64,000 bases of DNA from positions 27,000,885 through 27,064,884 of the forward strand of contig NC_136003.1 of the NCBI RefSeq assembly GCF_048128805.1, read 5' to 3'. This DNA comes from Centroberyx gerrardi (Eukaryota > Chordata > Actinopteri > Beryciformes > Berycidae). Within the stretch, counting starts at the first letter, position 1. Each line of letters starts with the position of its first letter. This document shows positions 1 to 12,389 of the stretch, piece by piece. The notes beneath the pieces are model-generated. The model ran no database searches. It saw only the letters and a list, made by a program, of their open reading frames with translations, and was not told where the DNA came from. The position numbers and the translations under genes are program-made.

Positions 1-230
1 CCTGTCCCTCTCCTCTGTCTAAGTGCCTGACCTGAGTGTGTTAGCGTGTCCTGTGGATCTTCAACCTTTTTGTTTTATTTTTCTTCTGTCTGCACTAGGG
101 GGATATTGCTGGATTCTTTAAGTGATGTGAGGTCAAGTTTTTGTTTTTGTGTGGGACGTTGTTACTTTTAATGTGTTGTTACTTTTACTTGGCTGTTATG
201 TTTTTACAATAAATCTGATCTGTGTTCACT
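1..230 (+). other. 3' UTR end of an upstream plus-strand gene (probably vat1)
   Basis: No coding frame is visible. A canonical AATAAA lies at 208-213, followed within about 30 bases by GT-rich sequence, which is the normal layout of a vertebrate cleavage site on the plus strand. The segment would lie tail to tail with ifi35. In human, VAT1 sits tail to tail with IFI35 beyond RPL27, so by position this is most likely the vat1 3' UTR. The gene identity is inferred from gene order only, because no protein sequence of it is inside the window. Confidence 0.45.
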
Positions 231-713
231 GACTGTCGCATGCCTTTTTCCTTCAAACTTGTGAAGCATAATAAATGAGATACAGTGATATTATAGCATT
301 ATATAGTGATATTATAACATTATAGCATTTGGGCAGTGCCGTGTTGTTTTGAGGTTCTGGCTCCATGCTTTTGTGAATTTGGATGTCAAATGATAACATG
401 ATGATGGTTTTAATAATCAGACTCTTCTGTTTTAATGCGAGGATATGTTTTGCCAAATGAAACCCTTTTAAATTCCTGGTTCCCTCATTTGAAAGTGCCA
501 TGTTTTGCACCAATCTAGATTTTATGGGGGGAATTTATTTTTTTTTAATCATTCTTTGTATCAAAACTGCACTTGAACATCATAGTCTTTGTCATTTCTT
601 GTCCAAAGTCATGACTGTAGAGCTATGGAGCGTGACTGCTGACTTTTTAAGGATTCACATACTTACTGAATGAATAGATCAGTTATTAATATGCAGAATA
701 TAGAGGTTAGAAA

Positions 714-1225
714 TTTATTGTATCACCTTCATTACACTGTAAATATGTATCAGTGCCATTGGTTTTTAGAGCGCTGAACAGAAAACACTCAGGTGACACT
801 CAGGCTACTTTCTACGTCGATAAATTGCTTTTTAAAATTTTCTGTATTAACGTCACCATTAGTTGCAGGCATCAGCTGTCCTATTCCGGAAAAGATGAAC
901 AGCAATTTGACAAATCAAAAACCAACATTATCCAAAAATCTGTAATTCCAGAATGAACATACAGAAATTCTCACATTTGTGCTGAATTACTAAAAAGAAA
1001 ATTGGATTCTTGCCATTAACTAAATGGTTAAATAAAATGACCGAAGGCACCGACTTCCATCATAAAAGTCTCAACAAATGTCACCGAAAGAGTATAAGAG
1101 ATAACTATAACTATTAATGTGACTAATATAAGTATTAGCTGGGCAGTTCTGGCAGACCATCAGACCCGGATCCTGAGGGGCTTTTTGAGCAGCATGGGAG
1201 AAGGCCTGGTTGAGGAGAGGCGGGT
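714..1225 (-). other. ifi35: ifi35 3' UTR with candidate poly(A) signal
   Basis: This is the sequence after the ifi35 stop codon on the minus strand. The first AATAAA on that strand is at 719-714, giving a 3' UTR of about 0.5 kb. It contains one arm of an imperfect direct repeat (963-1082). Between here and base 231 nothing else was recognised; the short open frames there lack codon bias and any known motif. Confidence 0.5.
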
Positions 1226-1583
1226 CTACAGCGCCCCCTCTCTGTGGCTGGGACAGTCCTCCTGGAACAGGGCCGAGGCCTGCTGGCCCAGCGGGTTGTA
1301 CAGGAAGGCGTCCACCTCCCCTCCGCCGCTGCTGCTCTTCTGGAAGTGGATCTCCAGCAGGTCCTGCAGGCTGTCCTGCTCCATGATGGAGGGGATCCCC
1401 GTCAGCAGCACAGTGCGAGGACACACCACCTGCTCCGTCTGCCGGGGAACACACACACACACACACACACTGACATTCTCACATTTGTGCTCTTGTACTC
1501 TTGCCATTAACTAAATTATAATAATGGTTAAATAAAATGACTGCAGGCACTGACTTCCAACACAAAAGTATCCCCAAATGTTT
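963..1583. repeat. Imperfect direct repeat pair flanking the last ifi35 exon
   Basis: About 115 bases at 963-1082 recur in the same orientation at 1473-1583. Shared blocks include ATTCTCACATTTGTGCT, GCCATTAACTAAAT and ATGGTTAAATAAAATGAC, separated by small indels. The arms bracket exon 9 of ifi35 (1226-1438) and a (CA)n tract at 1449-1470. The repeat could be a local duplication or two insertions of one short element; no clear terminal repeats were seen. Confidence 0.75.
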
Positions 1584-4258
1584 TGCACCCATCTTTTTTT
1601 TACTTTATGCAAATAAACATACATGTATTACATACATACAAAGCAATACACATATAAATGGACACACACAAATAGACACAAAATATACACATATGTGTGG
1701 AAGAGGATTAAGGCCGTGTGAAAAATTTGAGTTCTGAGATTAATAAAGTCAGAATTCTGATAATAAAGTCAGAATTTAGAGTTTAAAGTCAAAATTCTGA
1801 GATTATTCTCAGAATTTAAACTCAGAACTCAGAACTGACTTTAAATTCAGAATTCTGACTTTATTCTCAGAATTCTGAGATTAATCTCAGAACTCAAATT
1901 GTTCACATGTGGCCCTAATCCTCTTCCGTACATTATGCCTACAAACCTACAACTGAACATGTGCAGAAAGAAAAAGGAGAAAATAATAAATAATTAAATT
2001 CATCAAATCATCAATAATAACAATGAATCAGAGGTAACAATAAAAAATATTGGGGGAGATTAAATGCAAAGAAATAGATGACAAAGTAGCCAAAAAAGTA
2101 GACGGGGTACACAACATGGGGGGTGATCAGGTGGCAGAGAGCTTCAGGTGGGTAACAGATACAGGCGTTGTGGTTTGTTCTATGCTGATGTATTGTATGT
2201 ATTGTATTTATGTCAGTGTGGTTTTGCACCTGTCTTAAAGGAAAAATCCACCTTAAAACACTTGAACTCTGCTAAATAAACAAGAGGCACTTCAACTGCC
2301 TTCAGTAGAAGTAGGCGAGGCAGGTTGAGGGAAAATGGATTCACCAAAAAAGTAAATTACAACACTTTATTACAAAATAACTCCTGGAACGCATTGAACA
2401 CGACAGATTGTTGATATTTAACAGTGTAAGAAGATCTGAGGGAGTTTCTCTTTACTCCCACCTCCTGACATAAAGCTTACCTTTAAGTCTGTGATCTTTC
2501 CATTCAGGAAAGGCGTCACCTTCACTCTGTGCTTCTTTCCTTTCTCTAATTTCACATCATGGTACTGCGTCTCTGTCAAGCCTTTGGCAACTGTTGGTGG
2601 AAAGAATAGCATCAGCTGGGATTTAGAGCAAAAACAAACATAAATATACAAGAATCTCGTTTTTCTGAACTGCAGTGCCGACGGACACACTGGACGTCCA
2701 TAAAAAGAAATGTTGCACCGCAAAAATAAAAAAAACTATTGCTTGTGCGCAATTGTTGGAATTTCCTTTTGGATGCATCCAACTACAAGCACTTAATCTG
2801 CAGGAACAAATGTACAAAGTATTCCAAAATACGTGCATGCATGTTTCATCTTTTGGGTAAACTTTGTCCTACACACTCCCTGACTCACTCATGTGTTTGA
2901 ACAATTCACACCTCCAAAATCACCTCCATTTCCCCCACGAATGAGCTCCCGCTGCCGCTTTATTTCAGCTCTATATGGATAATGATTACTCAGGTCAGAG
3001 CTCGCTCACCGTCTGTCCGGACAAAAGTGAGGACCACGGTGCCGGAGTCGTGCAGCAGGTCGCACTCCTGCACCTCCCCGCCCCCGTGAGGCGTCTTGGA
3101 GAAGTGGATCTCCAGCTTGTTCAGCAGAGTCTCGCTGTCCATCGTGGGCAGGTTGGAGATTAAGATCCGCTGAGGACAAACCTGGGTGTCTATCTGCGAG
3201 ACGAGTAGAGACGAAACACACACAGAAGTCACTCACAGGAGGTAAAGACCGGTCGGACCGAGGGAGGCTGCTTTGTGTTTCTTTGCTGTACCTCGACCTG
3301 GCTGGGGATCATCAGCTGAACCGGCTTGGCCTCCACAGTGATGCAGAACTCTCCTCCCAGGTTCACCTCGTGCTTCATCAGGCTCAGGATCTTCCTGGCC
3401 ACTGAGGACAGAGCGATTCAGAGTTATTCAGGTCTTCAAAGTCCCAGCGAAACCGCATTTTGAGAGCATCCTGCTTCCTTTAATGTGATGTATCAGTCAT
3501 CGTGTCAGCTAGGGAGAGAAAAGCAGTTTTATTTGATGCGAGGGGCGGAGGGGCGGGACTGTGCAAAAATCTGTGATGGTTTTATTGGTTGGAATTTTTT
3601 ATCTACGCCTCCTGGTACACGATGATGTCACCGCTGAAGATTTTCTGTTTTCCAGGAAGTAAAAGTAGTGAGATTTTGATATAAAAATACAAGAAAATAT
3701 ATATTTTTTGGCACAAATTGTCAAACAGGTGAATGATATGATAGTTAGAATGAGTTAAAAGGCAAAAAAAAAAAAGTAATTTTTCATTTCAGCATGACTT
3801 TAAAATAATAAACATAACCAGTCTAACATACTAAAACACTGTCACTTGTCCTGAAGATACATAAACACATAGATACTTATATAAATACTTCTAATAAGAA
3901 TGGAAGTATTTGGCTGCCATCCCTATTAGCTCCTATTCAAATTCTGGAAAGTTCACTTTTAACTCCCATCTCTGATTTCCAGCTGTGGAATGAAATGTGA
4001 AATATGTGGGAACAAGTGAAACCTCACATCCACATCCACAGCCTCACCTATTTCTTCCTCAAAGGTGATGAGCGCGGTTCCCCCCTCCATGGGATAAACG
4101 ATACGCAGAGTCATGTCAAACAGCTGCATGTCGGGCACGCCGGCCGTCAGCCCCTTGAACACGACCCGCTTCTCCGGCACGGCGGCGGACACCTGCGGAA
4201 TGGAAGCGTACAGGTTTACCGGACGAGCTGCGAACCGCCACAGATACCGGGTGTGTGT

Positions 4259-4291
<33 letters not shown>

Positions 4292-5684
4292 GCGGGAGAC
4301 GTACGCTAGTCTGCTTTTTGAGGTCGTCGTTGTCGGCCTCCATCTCCCTCATGGCTGCTTCTGCCCTCTGGATCTCCCGCCTCAGCTGGTCCTCCTGCTG
4401 CTTCAGGTGGACCAGCTTCTCCTACAGTGGGAGGAAAAACACCAAGGGAAGACCGATATTAAAAACCAGATCTGGTGCAGTCAGTGTCGTCCACCTCTGA
4501 TCTGATGGATATGATGCTGTTTGATTACATATTTATTGTAGAATTGATCAATATTACACTGGTTGTCTAGAGGAAGGCCTTAGCCTGAACCGATTCTAAT
4601 GAGGAAAATCTTTGTGATCAGTTTTCACGCATTTTTTTCAGATTCCACACCCAGTTTTACTATTATCATCCTGGGTTTCAATGGAGAGTTTTAGCGTCCC
4701 ATGATGGTCTAAATGCTGTTTCAGAGGTTTTTCCACCCTGAGAGAGTAAAATTCTGGGAGAAACACTGAGTAGATGTAATTTTTTGGATTAAAGATACTG
4801 AATGTCAGCACAAAATATCGGCTACTGGCAGCTTCGATCCAAAAACGGTATCAGTATCGGACTTCAGAACCCATATCAGTCGAATCCAACATGGCGGTGC
4901 AGTGAGCCTCACCTGATCCGTTGTATTCAAATCTAATATTCTGTCCACATTTACTAGGGATGGGACGATATATATCGAAATTCAATATATCGCAATACAA
5001 AAAAGTGACACTACGTATCGTGGGGCAGAAAAATGAATCGTGATATTAGCTCCATTTTATTCTGCTGTAGTAATCACAGATGAGACGCTTGACCATCACA
5101 ATTTCACAAGCTCTCCATCCAAATTATATTATTTTCACTCTGTAACGACATTTTTAAATTGTTGTTTACATTCTATCAAGACAACGTCATCGCTAGAAAG
5201 ATTTGTCTCAGAAATAAACATAATTCTGCACAGTCAGACTTTGTTGTCACTGAACTTTTATCGTATCGAATCGTGAACCCCATGTTGCGTATTGACTTTG
5301 TATCGTGACATAAGCATGTCGTCCCATCCCTAACATTTACAGGCTCTGATTAGCGGCTACAATGACTAGAACCAAACAGTTACGAGTCTGTTGTGTCAGT
5401 CGTACCTTTTCAGACTGGACATTCTCGGCGTAGGTGCGCCGGTCTTCCTCCAGAGACTTGTGCAGCCGGTCTGAGCGCTGTTTGAACTGCTGAGCCAGGT
5501 CCCGCTGCTCGTCCCTGGACTGAACCAGATCCTGCTGCTCCCTCAGCAGCTGGTCGTGCTGGATCTGTGGAGACACGCGTTTTTTATTCCTCCTGAAATC
5601 TGCATTTATCATTGTTCTCCAGTTTCTGGAATGAAAGGTGTCTGTTCTGCAGCTGAGCCTGACCTCTGACCTCCCTGTGTGTGT

Positions 5685-5718
<34 letters not shown>

Positions 5719-7247
5719 CTCTGTGTGTGTGTGTGTGTGTCTGTGTGTGTGTTTGTTATCATCTTTGGCGTCGGGTAAATAGATTAAATAGTATTAAATA
5801 GTAAATGGTTTTCCCATTCAGTATCTTTCAAAAATGTGCACAAAACTGCACATTCTGCACATAAGCGATCTACATCTTTAAAGTTAATAATATTTATAAG
5901 GTGTTTAGTTTTTATAACGTTTCTCTACACAACATGACACTTTCTGCACATACCTATGGCCTTGTGTGAACCTGTTAATGTGAATACGATGCACATTTGC
6001 ACATCATGTAGTTCGCTGTAAATTCACATACTCGCTTCTTCAGTTATATTCTGCAGATATTAATGATATTTTCATACCGGTTCCACTATTTCTTACTGTA
6101 GAAATACTGATGTTTTAATATTCCATTACATTATGTTTATACATACTTCTGATTTTGTAATCCATATTTGAGTTGAGTTAGTTATCTATATGCATGTAAC
6201 AACTGCCAATATATTGAATTAAATTCTCACCTGCATTCATTTAACTAACACCACAAGTATCTACATTCTGTTTTATTGCTTCATTGTTTTTAGTGATTAT
6301 TTTATTCTACCTGTGCGCTTATATTCTACTGTTTTGTTTGTTTAGTTTTTTTCTTTTTTCCCTTTTTGCTGCTGTGACGACCTAATTTCCCCATGTGGAC
6401 CATTAAAGTTTCATCTTATTTTATGTTAAAAGTTAACATACCTGGCAGCCCATGATCAGCTTTTTGACTCCCTCCAGGTTCTCCTCACACGGCGGTTTAA
6501 CTTCCGTCACAAGAGAAAAATCCTGAAAGAGATGCACAAACATTTTATCACTTAATTGCCTCTCTAACAGGAAAGTGGTGGAGGTTAAACACACCTGAGC
6601 TCCGCCTACCCACACTTTTATTTGTCTGTTTACCTGCTTTCCAACTAACATCAACCTGTATGATCTAAACTCATAGTATACAATGTAATAATTACAAGGC
6701 TGTAAGTTAAATAACAATAAGGCATTTTTAAGATGATGTGTTGATCATCAACTGTAGTTCATAACCTTATGAAAAAGAAGAATTCTTAAATACATTTTAG
6801 AAGGATATTATAAGAATATCAAAGCAAAACTATGAATTATATCTATAATATCCTACAGGAATATTATAATGATGCCATAGGAGATTAAAAAAAAAACAAA
6901 CAAACCATAAGATAAAGTCACTATAAACTCACTATAGAGTATCACAGACACACTATAAGACCGTATAGCAATATTATAGAGATGCCATAGCAGATTAAAA
7001 TACCATAAAGTAAGATACTCACTGTACTATACTCACTATAGTCACTATAAACTCACTATTGAGTATCACAGACACAGACCAGAAAGGAATATTATAGGAA
7101 TACTTTAGACGTTTTTCATCGAGGTAGTTTGGACCATATCTTTATTTACCACCACAACAACACTGGATATAAAAAAAGAAAACAAAACAACACCGGATAT
7201 GAAGAAGAAAACAACTGTCATGTCCGTCTCACCTCATCTGACGACAT
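1226..7247 (-). CDS. ifi35: Interferon-induced 35 kDa protein homologue (NMI/IFP35 family)
   Basis: Nine coding exons on the minus strand: 7247-7233, 6522-6442, 5564-5406, 4421-4305, 4192-4048, 3401-3292, 3193-3010, 2590-2481 and 1438-1226. All have GT-AG sites and consistent phase and give 377 aa. Residues about 33-124 are Gln/Glu/Arg-rich coiled coil. Two tandem NID (Nmi/IFP35) domains follow; the first contains VVFKGLTAGVPDMQLFD. The blocks ending LEIHFSKTPHGGGEV and LEIHFQKSSSGGGEV are clearly paralogous halves. Family members are interferon-induced cytosolic proteins that can also be released as danger signals. The start is MSSDE in a short exon, and a non-coding exon precedes it. NMI is the main alternative, but adjacency to rpl27 and rundc1 matches human IFI35. 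The product is longer than human IFI35 (286 aa). Confidence 0.88.
1699..1927. mobile_element. Palindromic (foldback) MITE in ifi35 intron 8
   Basis: The left end begins GGAAGAGGATTA and the right end is its reverse complement, TAATCCTCTTCC. The inverted arms continue inward through TTTGAGTTCTGAGATTAA and its complement. The centre is made of AAGTCAGAATTCTGA-like units that are themselves partly palindromic, so the whole 229 bases can fold into a hairpin. This TCAGAATTCTGA-rich type is common in fish genomes. The superfamily was not assigned and no clear target-site duplication was found. Confidence 0.7.
2238..2445. repeat. Partial copy of interspersed repeat family D
   Basis: This stretch in ifi35 intron 8 shares the AATCCACC start and the block AGAAGTAG(G/A)CGAGGCAGGT with the longer element at 57027-57573 in cacng2 intron 3. 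Its centre is deleted relative to that copy and its right end runs to just short of ifi35 exon 8. Confidence 0.6.
4477..4891 (+). repeat. Interspersed repeat family A, copy 1
   Basis: One of six copies in the window. All carry the core TCAATGGAGAGTTTTAG, then (G/A)TGTCCCATGATGGTC-like text, then AAATGCTG(T/C)TTCAGAGG, and end near CCCATATCAGTCGAA or a variant. This copy lies in ifi35 intron 4 and begins close to exon 4. It lacks the ATATCGG-rich left end seen in the 62.5-kb copy. No coding sequence was seen, and it looks like a non-autonomous DNA transposon. Confidence 0.75.
4955..5332. mobile_element. Non-autonomous hAT-type element with intact 8-bp TSD
   Basis: The element begins TAGGGATGGGACGA and ends with the exact reverse complement, TCGTCCCATCCCTA, a 14-bp terminal inverted repeat. 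It is flanked by ACATTTAC on both sides (4947-4954 and 5333-5340), the 8-bp target duplication expected of hAT transposases. The ends are rich in ATATCG. There is no transposase frame, so it was mobilised in trans. A relative lies at 32360-32693. Confidence 0.9.
5790..6425 (+). mobile_element. LINE-like 3' end (L2/Maui-type, truncated)
   Basis: AT-rich sequence with GCACAT repeats ends in CTAATTTCCCCATGTGG, then ATTAAAGTTTCATCTTAT. This resembles the 3' tail of fish L2-type LINEs, which end in short repeats after a TTTCCC...AATAAAG block. The body at 5940-6010 resembles 36660-37070. No reverse transcriptase frame is present. The left boundary is uncertain. Confidence 0.5.
6860..7110. repeat. 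Repeat family F with internal duplication
   Basis: Two near-identical units containing CACTATAAACTCACTAT, GAGTATCACAGACACA and ATATTATAG follow each other in ifi35 intron 1. The same vocabulary (AAACTCACTATTGAGT, ATTATAGG) recurs at 51730-51995, so this is a dispersed AT-rich repeat, probably a small DNA transposon. The ends were not resolved. Confidence 0.55.
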
Positions 7248-7595
7248 GGCTGACACTGCAATCTGGAAAAGTTGACAAAAGCGTTGTAGCTATTTAATCT
7301 GTTTCTCTCAATCAATATTACAAAACATGCTGATGCAGATGGGACAACAAAGATTGGGTGTCAGACAGGAAAAAACACACAGTACAGCTGATTCAGTAAT
7401 TATAGATCTAGGCCCTGCTTTGAAATCAACAGCCCAGTTTCAACCAGTCTTATTTTACTCAGATAAGTCTCATCACTCCCCAGTACTTCTTAGAATTAAA
7501 ACCCTAGAAGCTACACCACTGATATTATATAAAAGGGTTTGATTATTATGATTATTATCAGTTTTATGAATAAAAACAGTGAGGTATGAACTTAC

Positions 7596-7625
7596 CTCCT
7601 GTCGACGGTCTGTGCGCTGTAATCA
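7596..7625 (-). other. ifi35: ifi35 non-coding first exon (3' boundary clear)
   Basis: The minus strand reads CGACAGGAG followed by the donor GTAAGTTC, so an exon ends at 7596. The next acceptor (ATTGCAG) lies just upstream of the ATG at 7247. The transcription start is not visible and is set only roughly, downstream of the ISRE at 7633-7648. Confidence 0.55.
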
Positions 7626-7632
7626 CATTCTC

Positions 7633-7648
7633 TTTCAGTTTCTTTTTC
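7633..7648 (-). promoter_or_regulatory. Tandem interferon-stimulated response element (ISRE)
   Basis: The plus strand reads TTTCAGTTTCTTTTTC, which on the minus strand contains GAAACTGAAA and an overlapping GAAAAAGAAA. Both fit the GAAANNGAAA consensus bound by ISGF3 and IRF proteins. The site lies within about 20-40 bases of the presumed ifi35 start, the usual position for such an element, and agrees with the gene being interferon-induced. Confidence 0.8.
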
Positions 7649-7659
7649 TCGAATATGAA

Positions 7660-8670
7660 CCTGCAGGAGGTCTGAGTTTTCTCCAGCAGGGGGGTGTCAA
7701 ACCGGGTTTAATGCTGCCTTCAGGTACCGTCGGAAATATGGCATCTATGATTTTGGGCACACGTGGACGACCCAACAAAGTGGTAAACACGACTAGGGAA
7801 AAGGGTACTTTGGCTCTTTGCTGCTTGGTTTCTAAACTAAAACAGCCAACAAAAACACTACTTGTGGTACAATGTCCATTTTGTCATATTACCAGCGACC
7901 AAAATCAACAAGACGGATTTCCCATCTCTTAAATTACAAACATTTCCATTCTAAAGCGCAAATTATGATTCAAGTTTTGATACAAAGCTTTGCCATTCCA
8001 ACATTTTTACTTTTTTTTTTAGTTACCTTTTACAGAAACAAGCAGATTATTCTGGTATTGTCAGCCTTTAAATGTTGCTGATTGATATCACCACCCCTGC
8101 ACTGTTCATGTCCAGACACCAACATTTAATGAAAAGCATTAAAAAAAAAAAAATCAGTTGGGGCCTCCTGGATATATGTGGTTTTGTCAAAGGGCTGGTA
8201 ATGTTACATTCATTATTTAATGTCAGATTACATTACAAATCATAAGTTCTAACCAAAGATTTCTCCAAAACTGTTTACCTTGTTACTTTTGTCTCAAATC
8301 TTCAGCATTTGAAGTTCAAGGGCTCCACAACCGGGATTATCCATTATTTCTTCCCTTGAAAAACACTGAACTAGTCTTTCCCCAATGGTGAGTTCTCACA
8401 ATAACTGATTATGGTTGATTGAACTTGGTTAGAAATTTTGTAATCAGGTCACTAATCCTACTGCATGTCCTCCATTATTCCCAGATGCATCAGCTTTTCC
8501 AGACTGGGGAAACTGTCAGTGGGTTGTAACAGTACAGCTCACTACGCAAAAATCATTAAGGACATTAACAAGTGAACTGCCAATACAATAAACTCATTTT
8601 TATTCACATAAACCTTTTCTTCAAACCAAATTCAACACATGGCAAAACGTCAATAAAAAGACAGCAGTCA
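7660..8670. other. Intergenic: ifi35 promoter side to rpl27 3' end
   Basis: No gene was found in this kilobase between divergent-side ifi35 and the end of rpl27. The open frames at 7579-7932 and 7872-8081 show no recognisable domain. The sequence holds A- and T-runs but no repeat that could be delimited. Confidence 0.6.
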
Positions 8671-8690
8671 TTTGATCCATTTTTTAAACA

Positions 8691-8696
8691 TTTATT
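8691..8696 (-). terminator. rpl27: rpl27 poly(A) signal
   Basis: AATAAA on the minus strand begins 17 bases after the rpl27 stop codon. The very short 3' UTR is typical of ribosomal-protein mRNAs. Confidence 0.85.
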
Positions 8697-8712
8697 TGTG
8701 AAACCAAGGAGT

Positions 8713-11521
<2,809 letters not shown>

Positions 11522-12045
11522 TTAAAACATTTAGCCGTAAGAAGCACTGATATTGACCGGACAAAGTAAACGTGAACATGTGAGAAACTATCTTCAGGTT
11601 TTGTTTGCTGTCATAGTCTGCCAGACTTGCCAGCTAAGCTAGCGTTAGCCTAGCATTTGAGAATGGCGTTCAGTTTCAATGGATAAAACTGGCCTCAAGC
11701 TTACTTTTAACACACGCCAAGGGAGCTGCTACACAAAGTATTCATTAGAAATGAAATTAAATCTCTTACTACACAAGCTATACATAACAACATAGCATTA
11801 AAGCGCCTATTCTATCGGACACAGCGCGTCCACATCAAGGAAGCTGCCATGTTGGAACAAACGCCACAGAGACGAAGCCCTCCAATATTGTTCATTTTTA
11901 CCCACTGTAAACATAAAATACATGGAAATAACGGACACATCTGAGAATTATGGTTGTTTGTCGGAGATGTGGTAGAATAAAAACTATATAAATGGTTGGA
12001 TTTGGACCGATGATTGAAGATTGTTCCAAGGGAAATTTCACTCAC

Positions 12046-12080
12046 TGGTGCTGTTCTACGGCCACCGCTAGCAGGAAAGG
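12046..12080 (-). other. rpl27: rpl27 non-coding exon 1 with TOP-like start
   Basis: The minus strand reads CTTCCTTTCCTGCTAGC and ends at donor GTGAGTG (12045-12039). A pyrimidine tract at the 5' end is the terminal oligopyrimidine motif of ribosomal-protein mRNAs, which links their translation to mTOR. The exact first base cannot be set from sequence alone. Confidence 0.7.
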
Positions 12081-12121
12081 AAGTTGAAAAGGTTTCTGTG
12101 ACCTTTCACACCGCTCCAATA

Positions 12122-12135
12122 GACGTCACTTCCGG
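12122..12135. promoter_or_regulatory. rpl27 promoter: CRE-like and ETS sites
   Basis: GACGTCA (12122-12128) overlaps ACTTCCGG (12128-12135) about 45 bases upstream of the presumed rpl27 start. ETS/GABPA sites at this distance are common in ribosomal-protein promoters. Confidence 0.55.
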
Positions 12136-12389
12136 GTTTTATGTTCTGCGCTAGCTTCTGGCTTTTTATTGTTTCTCGATGGTTTTTATTACAAATAATA
12201 ATCATTTGGCCACAAAAACTGTTCTTCAACCGATTTTTATAAAAATGTTTTTAAAATACTGAAATGACGGAGACTCGCATCATCTTTTTTTACGGTCTAT
12301 GGGTCGTACAACATTCATTTAATGTTTAATTTAATAATTTAATGTTTAATTTGTTTACAGTTATACGGTAGCAACAACGGTATGCACGT

